A stretch of 57,693 nucleotides of DNA from JBAVQS01 sp049694275 (GTDB lineage Bacteria; Chloroflexota; Anaerolineae; UBA4142; SHND01): assembly GCA_049694275.1 (NCBI GenBank), contig JBAVQS010000165.1:1-57693 (forward strand). Direction: 5' to 3'. The position numbers and the translations under genes were made by a program. Below are positions 17,395 through 25,040 of this stretch, in pieces. Below the pieces are notes generated by a model, which was given only the letters and a program-made list of their open reading frames with translations, did no database searches and had not been told where the DNA came from. The number at the start of each line of letters is the position of its first letter. Within the stretch, counting starts at the first letter, position 1.

Positions 17395-18357
17395 CTAACG
17401 TGGATGGGGCAGGGGACGTTGTCTTGAGTTTCTACCAAAATAGGCGCGGGCCGCATCGCGCATGACCGTCGCCAGCGCAAACAGATTATCCAGACCCAAC
17501 TGATTGAGGTGGTCCATCTCCTCTCGCGCCGTGGAGCTCTCAGGTGACTTGAAAAGCAAGCGCCTGAGAGCTTGCCATTTTTCCATGGCGGTTTCTTCAT
17601 TCGCAAAAGTCATGCGGAGGAGCAGTGGGACCTGGCTGGGTTTGTCGTCGAGACCGGTTTGAACGGCGTCATAATAACCCTTGCGGATTGATGGGGCGTC
17701 CTTTTTGTCGTTTTGCCAGAGAAAGCGCAGCACTGAAACGACAAAGTATTGAAAAGTGGTTTCCTGGGGCGCATCTTTCAACGGCGGCTTGAACAGGATG
17801 GCTAATGCGGTATATGGATCGTCAATCTCGAAACAGGGCGCAATGACGGCATAAATCGCTTCAGAATGCACGATTTGCTGCCCCATCCCGCCGGTGGTCG
17901 AGGTATCCTGGAAATAGTTCCGCGCATTCACAATCCCTTCCAGGAGTTCCAATTCTCCAACGCGATACTGTTTCCCTTCGCCCTTCGCGTCTTTGACGTT
18001 CAGGAAAAAATAGTCTTCGGCGGGGCTGTCCAGGTCTTTGAGCTTGAGGTAGCTGTATTCCACGGGAATGATTCCCGTAAAAGGCGCCTCGGGAATCTGC
18101 AAATTCCTGGCCCGGTCGTAGACCCTGAGGATATCCTGTCCGGCCAAAGACAATTCCCGCCGGTCTCGCGTCGCCGCTGCGTTGCCATCCGGGCCCCAGC
18201 CGATATAGATTTGATCGCCGATTCTACTTTTAACAACGGTTGTCAGTTGATCGACGATGACCTGTGGGGGGGGGAGGGCTGCCCCGCGCCCACTATGCCC
18301 TGATGAATCAGGGTTTGGTGCGCCGGGTCCTCTGTTACTGGAATCCGTCGGTGGCAT
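17395..18357 (-). CDS. Protein of unknown function in the AAA+ operon
   Basis: I do not recognise this 320-residue protein. The first 30 residues are Gly/Pro/Ser-rich and disordered. The rest is mixed alpha/beta with hydrophobic strands such as D-Q-I-Y-I-G-W-G and I-P-V-E-Y-S-Y-L-K-L-K-D-L. The last 100 residues are mainly helical. There is no signal peptide or membrane segment, so it is probably cytoplasmic. It lies 12 nt after the 336-residue gene and is the last gene of the operon headed by the ClpB-like protein. It converges with the binding-protein/OmpA gene, leaving 10 nt between stops. A partner or adaptor of the AAA+ protein is a guess from position. Confidence 0.7.
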   Translation of the reverse strand: MPPTDSSNRGPGAPNPDSSGHSGRGAALPPPQVIVDQLTTVVKSRIGDQIYIGWGPDGNAAATRDRRELSLAGQDILRVYDRARNLQIPEAPFTGIIPVEYSYLKLKDLDSPAEDYFFLNVKDAKGEGKQYRVGELELLEGIVNARNYFQDTSTTGGMGQQIVHSEAIYAVIAPCFEIDDPYTALAILFKPPLKDAPQETTFQYFVVSVLRFLWQNDKKDAPSIRKGYYDAVQTGLDDKPSQVPLLLRMTFANEETAMEKWQALRRLLFKSPESSTAREEMDHLNQLGLDNLFALATVMRDAARAYFGRNSRQRPLPHPR

Positions 18358-18369
18358 AGGTTCTATGGG

Positions 18370-19380
18370 CTAACTCCGCCCCCTGTTTCGGGTTGGCGGG
18401 AAACTGGGTGGTGGATTCGGCGTCTCGTTTTGATAGGATGAGGGGAGCGGCGCGTAAAAGGTATTGACAACCGATATGGCGTGTCCCAGGAGTACAGCCG
18501 CTTTGACCACCGGTTCGATATGGCTCTCATAATCAGTCCGGATGAATGAGAGGATCTGATCGCACTGGGTAATCTGGTCCTGCGCGGTCTTACGGACTGC
18601 GTCGAGAGTCTGAACGATCCGCTGCCGGTCGTAACCACGGTCTTCCAGCTTTTTCCAGGCTTGCTCCCCGGCAAGTTTCTTGTTGACTACGATCTCTGTA
18701 ATATCGTTGTCAAAGATGGTGATCGCTTCGTTATCTTTGTTAATGAGGGGCGGCGTTAGCCATCCCGGCGCGGTGGTGGGTTGTTGAGCCGGCGTCGCTT
18801 CGGCGGGTTTATAAATCAGATTGTGCACCATCTTGCCCACATCGATTCTGGGCGCTTTCTTGACCGGCGATGGGGCGTTCTTGGGAAACTCGTTTTCGTC
18901 AATGGTCAGCGCGGTGATAGCCATCTGGACATGATTGATGTACTGGACGGCTTTCTTGCGGTTGTCATCCTGTTCTTTTTCTTCCAGTTCTTTGCGTTGA
19001 GCCACAACGTTCGGCGCGACATACTGCGGGGGCGCGCCCGGGCCTTGCCAGGTCTCCTTGATGAATTCGCTCCAGAAAGTGGTCATGCTCCCGGCCAGTT
19101 GCCCGGTGACTTGCTGCACGGCGGTTGCCAGCATGTCCGGGCTCACTTTCCGCGCCCGCTGCAAAATCCCCAGGGCCGAATCGCGGGTATAACCGTCCTC
19201 GCTCTCCGCGAGGAGGGCGGCGGCCAGGACATATAACGTTGCCTCCGGGTTCAGGCCGCTCAACCCGGTGGTCGCGAGCATCTGATCCCGTAATACCTCG
19301 GCCTTGACTTGAGGCAGCCGGGGGTCGGATGCGGTCGCTGTTGCATTCTGGCTTGTGCTCATCGGCGTTTCTGAAGGCAT
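18370..19380 (-). CDS. Helical protein of unknown function in the AAA+ operon
   Basis: This 336-residue protein is not recognised. It has no signal peptide or membrane segment. The N-terminal 160 residues are predicted helical (for example A-T-L-Y-V-L-A-A-A-L-L-A-E-S-E-D), with a charged stretch E-L-E-E-K-E-Q-D-D-N-R-K-K. A Pro-rich linker follows at about 200-225, and a second helical part ends in an Asn/Pro-rich tail. A second in-frame ATG at 19362 is possible; neither start has a good ribosome site. It lies 23 nt after the ClpB-like gene and 12 nt before the next, so it is translated with them. Confidence 0.7.
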   Translation of the reverse strand: MPSETPMSTSQNATATASDPRLPQVKAEVLRDQMLATTGLSGLNPEATLYVLAAALLAESEDGYTRDSALGILQRARKVSPDMLATAVQQVTGQLAGSMTTFWSEFIKETWQGPGAPPQYVAPNVVAQRKELEEKEQDDNRKKAVQYINHVQMAITALTIDENEFPKNAPSPVKKAPRIDVGKMVHNLIYKPAEATPAQQPTTAPGWLTPPLINKDNEAITIFDNDITEIVVNKKLAGEQAWKKLEDRGYDRQRIVQTLDAVRKTAQDQITQCDQILSFIRTDYESHIEPVVKAAVLLGHAISVVNTFYAPLPSSYQNETPNPPPSFPPTRNRGRS

Positions 19381-19403
19381 TCTTTATTCCACGGGGGCAA
19401 GGG

Positions 19404-21803
19404 TCATTTTGCCAGGACAACCTGGCCGTTTACCAATGAGGCCGTGATTTTGTCGCCCGATTTGAATTCACCGCGCAAGGTTTTCTGCGCCAGCGGGAAT
19501 CCCAGCTTGCGCTTGATGAGACGGACCAGCGGGCGGGCGCCATATTGCTGAGAATATCCTTCCTGGGCGAGTTGCGCTTTGAGCTCATCCGAAACGGTCA
19601 CCGTGATGCCATTCTCGGCGAGTAACCGGTTCATCTTGGCGAGCTCGATTTCCTCAATCGGCAGCATGTCCTCGCGTTTCAACGTGTTGAATATAACGAT
19701 ATTACTCTCATCTTGCTCCGCGTTTTCATCTCCAATGCGGTTCAAGAACTCGGGTCGAAATGTTTTTCGGATATCTGCGCGCACCAGATCCTTGACCCGC
19801 GCTTCGGTAATCTCTTTCCCATCGCTGTCGGTCTGCCCGATCAGTTGGTACGCCTCGGCGCCGACATTGCCGGTAAAGATAATGAGCGTGTTGCTAAAAT
19901 CCGTTGCCTGTCCCTTCCCATCGGTCAAGGTACCCTCCTCCAAAATTTGGAGAGTCGTATTCATCACGTCCGGATGGGCTTTTTCAAATTCGTCGAACAG
20001 GACGATGCTATACGGTTTTCGGCGAACGGCCTCGGTCAGTTGCCCCCCCTCCTCATAGCCGACATAGCCGGGTGGGGCGCCGACCAGTCTGGCCGCCTCA
20101 TGTTTCTCCATGTATTCGGACATGTCGAAGCGGAGGATCGCATTGGCGTCGTTAAAAAGGAAACGAGCCAGCGCGCGGGCCATCTCCGTCTTGCCAACCC
20201 CGGTCGGTCCCATAAAGATAAATGCACCGGTCGGCCGCTTGGGATCTTTGATGCCGCCCAGGGCGGTGATGATTGCTTCGGAAACGACATGAATGGCCTG
20301 GTCCTGGTCGATGATCCATTTCTTGAGCTCCTCCTCCATGTGGAGGTATTTCTCGGGATCTTCCGGGGAAACGACAATCCCCGTTAATTTCCGGAGGGCC
20401 AGGTCGATGTCCACCGGATCGACTCTCCTGTCGGGCTCGAACGGGACCGTTTGAATTTTCTTGAGCCCCTGGGATTCGCTCATTCGTATTCCGATAAAGG
20501 CGGTAGATAAAAGCTCTAATGGGTCAACCGGATACTTGGCCGTCAATTTTGCCAGTTCCCCGATGGCTTGATCGCTGATGGCAATTTGCAGGTTGCCCGG
20601 GCTGTATTGCTTTGCGAGGTCGGTTTTCCGCAGGAGAAAGATCTGCCTGATTTCTTCCACCCTGGGCGCAGGGGGCAGGATCGCATGCGCCCGGCGGTAA
20701 ATCGGCTTGCCCTGCTCGGTTTTCCAGGCGGTGTCCGACATGCAGGTAATCAGCTTGACCTGTCCGCCGGCCGATGCTTTCTGAACGAGACCTGAAACGT
20801 TGCCATCGTCCAGATAATCTTGCAGGTTGGGGACATAGACGATGCCGGCCGCGCCCTGACCTAACGCGGCTGAAAGCGTACTGTACGGACTCGCATTGAG
20901 GTCGCTGCCGTCCGGTTCGAGCAGATTTTTGTAGCTCAGAACGCCTCCGTCATCGGAGGCAATCAGCGCGGCCAAATCTCGAATTGCGGCCTCACTTTCG
21001 TAGGTTCTGGGCGTTACAATGACAAGGAAGGCGGATTGATCCAGCGCCTCGATCAGGTTATCCGCCAGCTCCGGGCGGACAACCGTCCTGTCCGGGCTTG
21101 ATTTCGCTTCGGCCAGGAGGTCACGCAGGGTCTGGCGCCCGGTTGCGGCGGGCGTCGGTGCGTGATCCACTGCGTGCTCTGCGGTAGGGATTGCAACTGC
21201 GCCGCTATTTTGAAAACTAAGGGCAACCGCGCCATCTTCCAGGTCGTCCAGTCTTTTGGAAAAATCCGATCCGGCATAGCGCGGGAGGAGCGGGCCGGCG
21301 GCTTCTGCTCCCCAGGCCTGAAAAATTGGAACCAGGATCGAGTTTGGCGAGCTAGCATCGGCCGCTACGACATCGCCTGTTTCGATCGGTTGGGCCGAGG
21401 CATACTGTCTGCTGATGGCCAGAAGGTCCCTTAACGAGACGCTGATCGGAAAAACGCGGCCATCTAGAGTCAGGTCACCGCCGGACACCTCCGCGCTTGC
21501 GTTGCCCTGCCAGGCTTCAAGTTTGGCCGCAAGGTCGGCGAGGCTCTTCGGGTTGTAAATATTCCCGTTCTCGCCAACTGTCATGGTCAGGGCATAGCGC
21601 ATAAAGTTCGCCCCTGATCCTTTGCCCCGCGCGATTGCCAAAAGTAAGTTGGCCCGGTTTAGCGTTGACTGGGTGGGCGGAAGGTCCCGGGCGGCGGCGA
21701 CGAGCGCTTGTTGCAGCGGGTTTGAAATGGTGAAAACGCCGGGAAGGCCGAGGGGAGGGGGTGTGGAATGGCCATTGGCATTTTCAAAACCGGGAGAATA
21801 CAT
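19404..21803 (-). CDS. ClpB-like AAA+ ATPase with degenerate first module
   Basis: GGAGGT lies 7 nt before ATG 21803, which fixes the start; the open frame further upstream is not gene. The 799 residues begin with a Clp-N-like helical region. The first ATPase module (about 200-450) has no Walker A; its Walker B place reads G-I-V-Y-V-P-N-L-Q-D-Y-L and the arginine-finger region is altered. The second module is intact: GPTGVGKTE (Lys538), pore loop G-Y-V-G, Walker B V-L-F-D-E-F-E-K-A-H (Asp604, Glu605), then the ClpB-type C-terminal domain with Q-Q-Y-G-A-R-P-L. No ClpP-binding I-G-F/L loop was noticed. It is likely a remodelling or disaggregating ATPase working on the products of its operon or of the convergent PspA/OmpA operon. 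Confidence 0.88.
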   Translation of the reverse strand: MYSPGFENANGHSTPPPLGLPGVFTISNPLQQALVAAARDLPPTQSTLNRANLLLAIARGKGSGANFMRYALTMTVGENGNIYNPKSLADLAAKLEAWQGNASAEVSGGDLTLDGRVFPISVSLRDLLAISRQYASAQPIETGDVVAADASSPNSILVPIFQAWGAEAAGPLLPRYAGSDFSKRLDDLEDGAVALSFQNSGAVAIPTAEHAVDHAPTPAATGRQTLRDLLAEAKSSPDRTVVRPELADNLIEALDQSAFLVIVTPRTYESEAAIRDLAALIASDDGGVLSYKNLLEPDGSDLNASPYSTLSAALGQGAAGIVYVPNLQDYLDDGNVSGLVQKASAGGQVKLITCMSDTAWKTEQGKPIYRRAHAILPPAPRVEEIRQIFLLRKTDLAKQYSPGNLQIAISDQAIGELAKLTAKYPVDPLELLSTAFIGIRMSESQGLKKIQTVPFEPDRRVDPVDIDLALRKLTGIVVSPEDPEKYLHMEEELKKWIIDQDQAIHVVSEAIITALGGIKDPKRPTGAFIFMGPTGVGKTEMARALARFLFNDANAILRFDMSEYMEKHEAARLVGAPPGYVGYEEGGQLTEAVRRKPYSIVLFDEFEKAHPDVMNTTLQILEEGTLTDGKGQATDFSNTLIIFTGNVGAEAYQLIGQTDSDGKEITEARVKDLVRADIRKTFRPEFLNRIGDENAEQDESNIVIFNTLKREDMLPIEEIELAKMNRLLAENGITVTVSDELKAQLAQEGYSQQYGARPLVRLIKRKLGFPLAQKTLRGEFKSGDKITASLVNGQVVLAK

Positions 21804-21831
21804 CGTTTGGACCTCCGTATTCGAATAAGGA

Positions 21832-21860
21832 ATTTTACATAGAGTTAGACATTTTTGCAA
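21832..21860 (-). promoter_or_regulatory. Sigma70-like promoter for the ClpB-like operon
   Basis: On the minus strand TTGCAA (21860-21855), 17-nt spacer, TAAAAT (21837-21832). The predicted start point is near 21825, leaving a leader of about 22 nt that contains the GGAGGT site. Spacing and composition are good; the surrounding stretch is AT-rich compared with the genome. Confidence 0.65.
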
Positions 21861-21918
21861 TTCGGCCTGCGGGCCCCGGTTTCTCCTGTTGGATTCGCGT
21901 GACGGGGTACAAGACAAT

Positions 21919-21942
21919 GACCGACCTGTCGCGTGGTCGGTC
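21919..21942 (-). terminator. Hairpin downstream of the SRPBCC gene
   Basis: GACCGACC (21919-21926) and GGTCGGTC (21935-21942) form a perfect 8-bp stem with an 8-nt loop. On the minus strand it follows the SRPBCC stop by 34 nt and is followed by a weak T-rich run (CATTGTCTTG). It probably terminates that gene and separates it from the ClpB-like operon promoter. Confidence 0.5.
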
Positions 21943-21976
21943 CCTGAAAAGCCGGAAGAGCCTGGCCGATTTTGAT

Positions 21977-22405
21977 TTATTTCTCGACGATCTGCTTGAG
22001 CCTTTTTCCCTGGTCTTCGAGCGATTTGACCATCTGTTGCTTGATCATCCCCTCGGCTACCGCCGGATACCCTCCTGCCAGCTCCATCGTAATGGTCAAC
22101 TTGGTCGCGTTCCCGGCGGGCTCGAACAGATAAACTGTTTCGACGGGCTTGGGGACGCCGGTAGTCTTGACGCTCCACTTTTTGTTCGCGTCGAATGCCG
22201 ACACTTGCATCTGCGATTCGACTCTCCGTCCCATCACCTCGGACGTATAATGGTAGACCGAGCCGACGCCGATCGGGCCGGCGGGGGTGACCTTGGCGTC
22301 GACAATACCGGTTTGCCATGCCTTTTGATTCTGGACGTCGATGACATAAGCGAATACTTGATCGACAGGTCGATTGATAGTCGTGCTTGAGGATACAGTC
22401 GCCAT
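21977..22405 (-). CDS. SRPBCC-fold (polyketide cyclase/START-like) protein
   Basis: The start is ATG 22405 with AAGGAGA about 7 nt upstream; earlier in-frame codons lack a ribosome site. The 142 residues follow the SRPBCC pattern: an opening strand with N-R-P-V-D-Q-V-F-A-Y-V, a W-Q-T-G-I-V loop, V-G-S-V-Y-H-Y, V-Y-L-F-E-P-A-G-N-A-T-K-L, and a long C-terminal helix. The fold binds hydrophobic ligands, but close relatives are mostly uncharacterised. It is a single-gene unit with its own -10 box and terminator. Confidence 0.85.
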   Translation of the reverse strand: MATVSSSTTINRPVDQVFAYVIDVQNQKAWQTGIVDAKVTPAGPIGVGSVYHYTSEVMGRRVESQMQVSAFDANKKWSVKTTGVPKPVETVYLFEPAGNATKLTITMELAGGYPAVAEGMIKQQMVKSLEDQGKRLKQIVEK

Positions 22406-22469
22406 TTGGGTCTCCTTTATAGAATCCACGGGCGCCGGTTGCCTGTTGCCGGGCGCACTCTTGTATCCA

Positions 22470-22475
22470 ATTATA
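22470..22475 (-). promoter_or_regulatory. -10 box for the SRPBCC gene
   Basis: The minus strand reads TATAAT exactly. No good -35 lies at 16-18 nt, but two direct copies of GTTACG flank that position (plus strand 22484-22500), a possible activator site. Confidence 0.4.
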
Positions 22476-22554
22476 AGACGACACCGTAACAAAATCGTAA
22501 CAACAAACCCCTGGGCATCAAGTATAATAGGATCGTGGTGGTTCCTCACATCTC

Positions 22555-22611
22555 GTAGGGGCAGTGGCTTGTCCCTGCCCTGGTTGGGCGAACACAAGGC
22601 GTCGCCCCTAC
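22555..22611. repeat. GTAGGGGC...GCCCCTAC palindromic element
   Basis: GTAGGGGC (22555-22562) and GCCCCTAC (22604-22611) are perfect inverted ends. The interior carries CTTGTCCCTGCCC and GGGCGAACACAAGGCG, which partly pair. A second element with the same ends lies at 34170-34213. It sits between the divergent SRPBCC and YbeD-family genes. Confidence 0.65.
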
Positions 22612-22667
22612 TTGTGCGTAATCACCAGTAGGATCATCTTGTTAGTACGAGGGTATACGAAAAGCTG

Positions 22668-22937
22668 ATGATGCCAGAACGCCAGGAACTGCTCAGATTT
22701 CCCTCCCCATTCACGCTCAAGGTAATCGGCTGGGATGCCGACGAATTTCAGGCGGCGGTTGTCAAAATCGTTCGAGACCATGTCTCTGACCTGCGCGATG
22801 ACCAGGTCTCCTGCCGGCGCAGTGCGGGCGCCAGGTACCTCGCCGTGACGATCTCTTTCATCGCCGCGAGCCAGGAGCAACTCGACGCGCTCTATCGCGA
22901 GCTTGGCCGGCACAAGGACGTCGTGATGCTGCTTTGA
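22668..22937 (+). CDS. YbeD/DUF493-family protein
   Basis: This 89-residue protein aligns by eye with E. coli YbeD over its whole length: E-L-L-x-F-P-x-P-F-T-x-K-V at the start, then V-x-x-H, a central V-S-I/A-V-T-I strand, and E-Q-L-D-A-L-Y-R-E-L-G near the end. The family has an ACT-like ferredoxin fold and is thought regulatory, with no firmly known role. Two ATGs in tandem (22668, 22671) leave the start open by one codon. A TATAAT at 22523-22528 could be its -10 box, upstream of the palindromic element. Confidence 0.85.
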   Translation: MMPERQELLRFPSPFTLKVIGWDADEFQAAVVKIVRDHVSDLRDDQVSCRRSAGARYLAVTISFIAASQEQLDALYRELGRHKDVVMLL

Positions 22938-23058
22938 ACATCATTGGCGATTGGTCCGAACAGGTTGTTTCGTCAGCTGGACATCAGACCGGCGTAATAT
23001 CCATCATAAATAACCCCAGACGACCGTCAAGCAAAATGCGCTTACGGGCTGTTTGGGG

Positions 23059-23064
23059 TATAAT
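23059..23064 (+). promoter_or_regulatory. -10 box ahead of the signalling operon
   Basis: TATAAT is perfect and lies 38 nt before ATG 23103, but no -35 match is at the expected distance. An imperfect inverted repeat (AACCCCAGA near 23012 and GTTTGGGGT near 23051) surrounds the -35 region and could be an operator. Confidence 0.4.
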
Positions 23065-23102
23065 TGGAAAAAAGAATCGATTGCACTGTGGAGCATTTAC
23101 CC

Positions 23103-23525
23103 ATGACTCTAATAGACAAGACAATCTTTATCGTCGAAGATGACGTGGTCAACCTCGCGGCTGTTCGGATGCTACTGCAAAAAGAAGGGGCCCATGTCCC
23201 CTTTGACCCCATCGGCAGTCGGACGACTCAAAACCTGCTCGAAATCTTGAGCAAGCCCGGGACCCAGGTCGATCTCATCCTGCTGGATCTGAAACTCTTT
23301 TATGGCATCAGCGGGTATGAGGTGCTCAAGGCTATTCGGGCCAAGCCCAACCTGGCGCATATCCCCGTCGTCGCATTTACTGCCGCCGATCCAGAGCAAG
23401 AAATTCCCAAAGCACAGGCCGCCGGATTTAATGGGTATATTACCAAACCGATCGAGCGGGACCACTTTATTCAGGATCTATCCCAAATCCTGGAAGGTAA
23501 GCCTGTTTGGCGAAGCGTTCGCTAG
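23103..23525 (+). CDS. Single-domain response regulator (receiver only)
   Basis: The 140-residue protein is a CheY-like receiver with no output domain. The acidic pair is Glu12-Asp13-Asp14, the phosphoacceptor is Asp62 (L-I-L-L-D-L-K-L), the conserved Thr is in A-F-T-A-A-D and the Lys in T-K-P-I. ATG 23103 is chosen over an in-frame upstream start because homologous receivers begin here. It is the first gene of the signalling operon, 31 nt before CheR. Its partner is probably the hybrid kinase downstream. Confidence 0.9.
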   Translation: MTLIDKTIFIVEDDVVNLAAVRMLLQKEGAHVPFDPIGSRTTQNLLEILSKPGTQVDLILLDLKLFYGISGYEVLKAIRAKPNLAHIPVVAFTAADPEQEIPKAQAAGFNGYITKPIERDHFIQDLSQILEGKPVWRSVR

Positions 23526-23556
23526 CGTGTACCATGCTGCACGCCTGATAAATGCT

Positions 23557-24396
23557 ATGAATGAAGCCGAGATTGAACGGGTCGAAATAGATCTGCTTCT
23601 GGATACGATCCACAAGCGCTATGGCTATGACTTTGGCCATTATGCGCGCGCTTCTTTGCACCGCCGTATCTTGCACGCCCGGTCTAAACTCGGCTATGCG
23701 CATGTCGCCGACCTCATCCCCGCCATTTTGCGTGATGAATCGGTGGGCCGGGCGCTCATCGCCGAGTTTTCCATCACCGTGACCGAAATGTTCCGCGACC
23801 CTGATTTCTACCGCGCAGTGCGGCTTCAGGTCATTCCCTACTTGACCACCTATCCCTTTTTTCGCGCCTGGGTGGCGGGCTGCGCGACCGGCGAAGAGGT
23901 CTATTCGCTGGCGATTCTGTTAAAAGAAGAAGGGGTGTACGAGCGCGCCAAGATTTTTGCGACCGATTTCAACGACGCCGCGCTCAAGCGCGCCCAGGAT
24001 GGAATCTATCCGCTCAAGGACATTCAGCAGTATACCCTCAATTACCAAAAGGCGGGTGGACGGCAGTCCTTTGCCGACTATTATCATGCGGAATACCGGT
24101 CGGCTATTCTCGATTCCGCCATCAAGCCGAACATTACCTTTGCCAACCACAATCTGGTCACCGACAGTGACTTTGGCGAAAGCCAGTTGATTTTTTGTCG
24201 CAATGTGCTCATCTATTTTGACCGCGCGCTGCAGAACCGCGTCCTGCGCGTGCTGGCCTCCAGCCTCGGCAACGGCGGTTTTCTGTGTCTGGGCGCCAAA
24301 GAAACCATCGATTATTCAGAAGTGGCCGACCAGTTCACGGTGGTTGATGCGGCGGAAAAGATTTATCGCAAGCGGCCCGGCAAAAGCAGCTTATGA
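23557..24396 (+). CDS. cheR: CheR-type chemoreceptor methyltransferase
   Basis: The 279-residue protein has the CheR N-terminal helical domain (Y-G-Y-D-F-x-x-Y) and a catalytic domain with the S-adenosylmethionine motif G-C-A-T-G-E-E-V-Y-S-L, followed by A-T-D-F-N-D-A-A-L and C-R-N-V-L-I-Y-F. CheR methylates glutamates on chemoreceptors. No receptor is encoded in the window. The start is ATG 23557, without a strong ribosome site. Its last four bases overlap the cheB start, so translation is coupled. Confidence 0.92.
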   Translation: MNEAEIERVEIDLLLDTIHKRYGYDFGHYARASLHRRILHARSKLGYAHVADLIPAILRDESVGRALIAEFSITVTEMFRDPDFYRAVRLQVIPYLTTYPFFRAWVAGCATGEEVYSLAILLKEEGVYERAKIFATDFNDAALKRAQDGIYPLKDIQQYTLNYQKAGGRQSFADYYHAEYRSAILDSAIKPNITFANHNLVTDSDFGESQLIFCRNVLIYFDRALQNRVLRVLASSLGNGGFLCLGAKETIDYSEVADQFTVVDAAEKIYRKRPGKSSL

Positions 24397-25001
24397 CCTC
24401 GCTCCGGCGTTATGACGCGATTGTGATAGGCGCTTCGGCGGGGGGGCTGGCCGCGCTGCTCGAGCTCTTGCCCCGATTGCCTGCCGATTACCCGCTTCCG
24501 ATTGTCGTCGTGCAGCATCTTCACCCGCTCCAACAGAGCGCGGCGATGCTCTACCAGTTGGAACGCTGTGCGCTCGCGCTCAAAGAAGCCGATGAAAAAG
24601 AACCGCTTCATCCGGGAGTGGTCTATTTCGCCCCGCCCAATTATCATCTATTGATTGAAGCGGATCGGACGCTGGCGCTCTCGATTGACGCCCGGGTGAA
24701 TTTTACCCGGCCTTCGGTGGATGTGCTGTTTGAGAGCGCAGCCGCTGTTTTCCGGGAACGGCTGGTCGGCGTCATTCTGAGTGGCGGCAACGAGGATGGC
24801 GCAGCGGGATTGCGAGCGATCCAGCGCGCCGGCGGTCTGACAGTTGTTCAGGACCCCGCTACGGCAGAGGCGCCGTATATGCCGCGCGCGGCGCTGGCGG
24901 CTACTCAGAATGATGTCGATTACATCCTATCGCCGCTTGAAATTGCCCGCCTCTTGAGCGGGCCGGTTCTGGCGCCGGATGTCTCCGCGCCGGAGAATTG
25001 A
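24393..25001 (+). CDS. cheB: CheB-type methylesterase without receiver domain
   Basis: The 202-residue protein contains only the CheB catalytic domain. The nucleophile is Ser15 in G-A-S-A-G-G, the histidine is His42 (V-V-Q-H-L-H) and the aspartate lies in G-N-E-D-G-A-A-G. The N-terminal receiver of classical CheB is absent, so regulation must come from another protein, perhaps the lone receiver at 23103. It overlaps cheR by 4 nt and precedes the first GAF sensor by 39 nt. Confidence 0.92.
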   Translation: MTSLRRYDAIVIGASAGGLAALLELLPRLPADYPLPIVVVQHLHPLQQSAAMLYQLERCALALKEADEKEPLHPGVVYFAPPNYHLLIEADRTLALSIDARVNFTRPSVDVLFESAAAVFRERLVGVILSGGNEDGAAGLRAIQRAGGLTVVQDPATAEAPYMPRAALAATQNDVDYILSPLEIARLLSGPVLAPDVSAPEN

Positions 25002-25040
25002 GATGCCTATAGCGAAGCAGGATTTTATCAAGGAGCGAAT

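Noticed and set aside
17395..21803. Type VI secretion ClpV or contractile injection cluster
   Set aside because: No sheath, tube, baseplate or spike genes are near, and the AAA+ protein is closer to ClpB in its C-terminal module.
21804..22484. N-terminal extension of the ClpB-like protein to an upstream start
   Set aside because: It overlaps the SRPBCC gene on the same strand in another frame, the promoter, and a hairpin. GGAGGT at 21811-21816 fixes ATG 21803.
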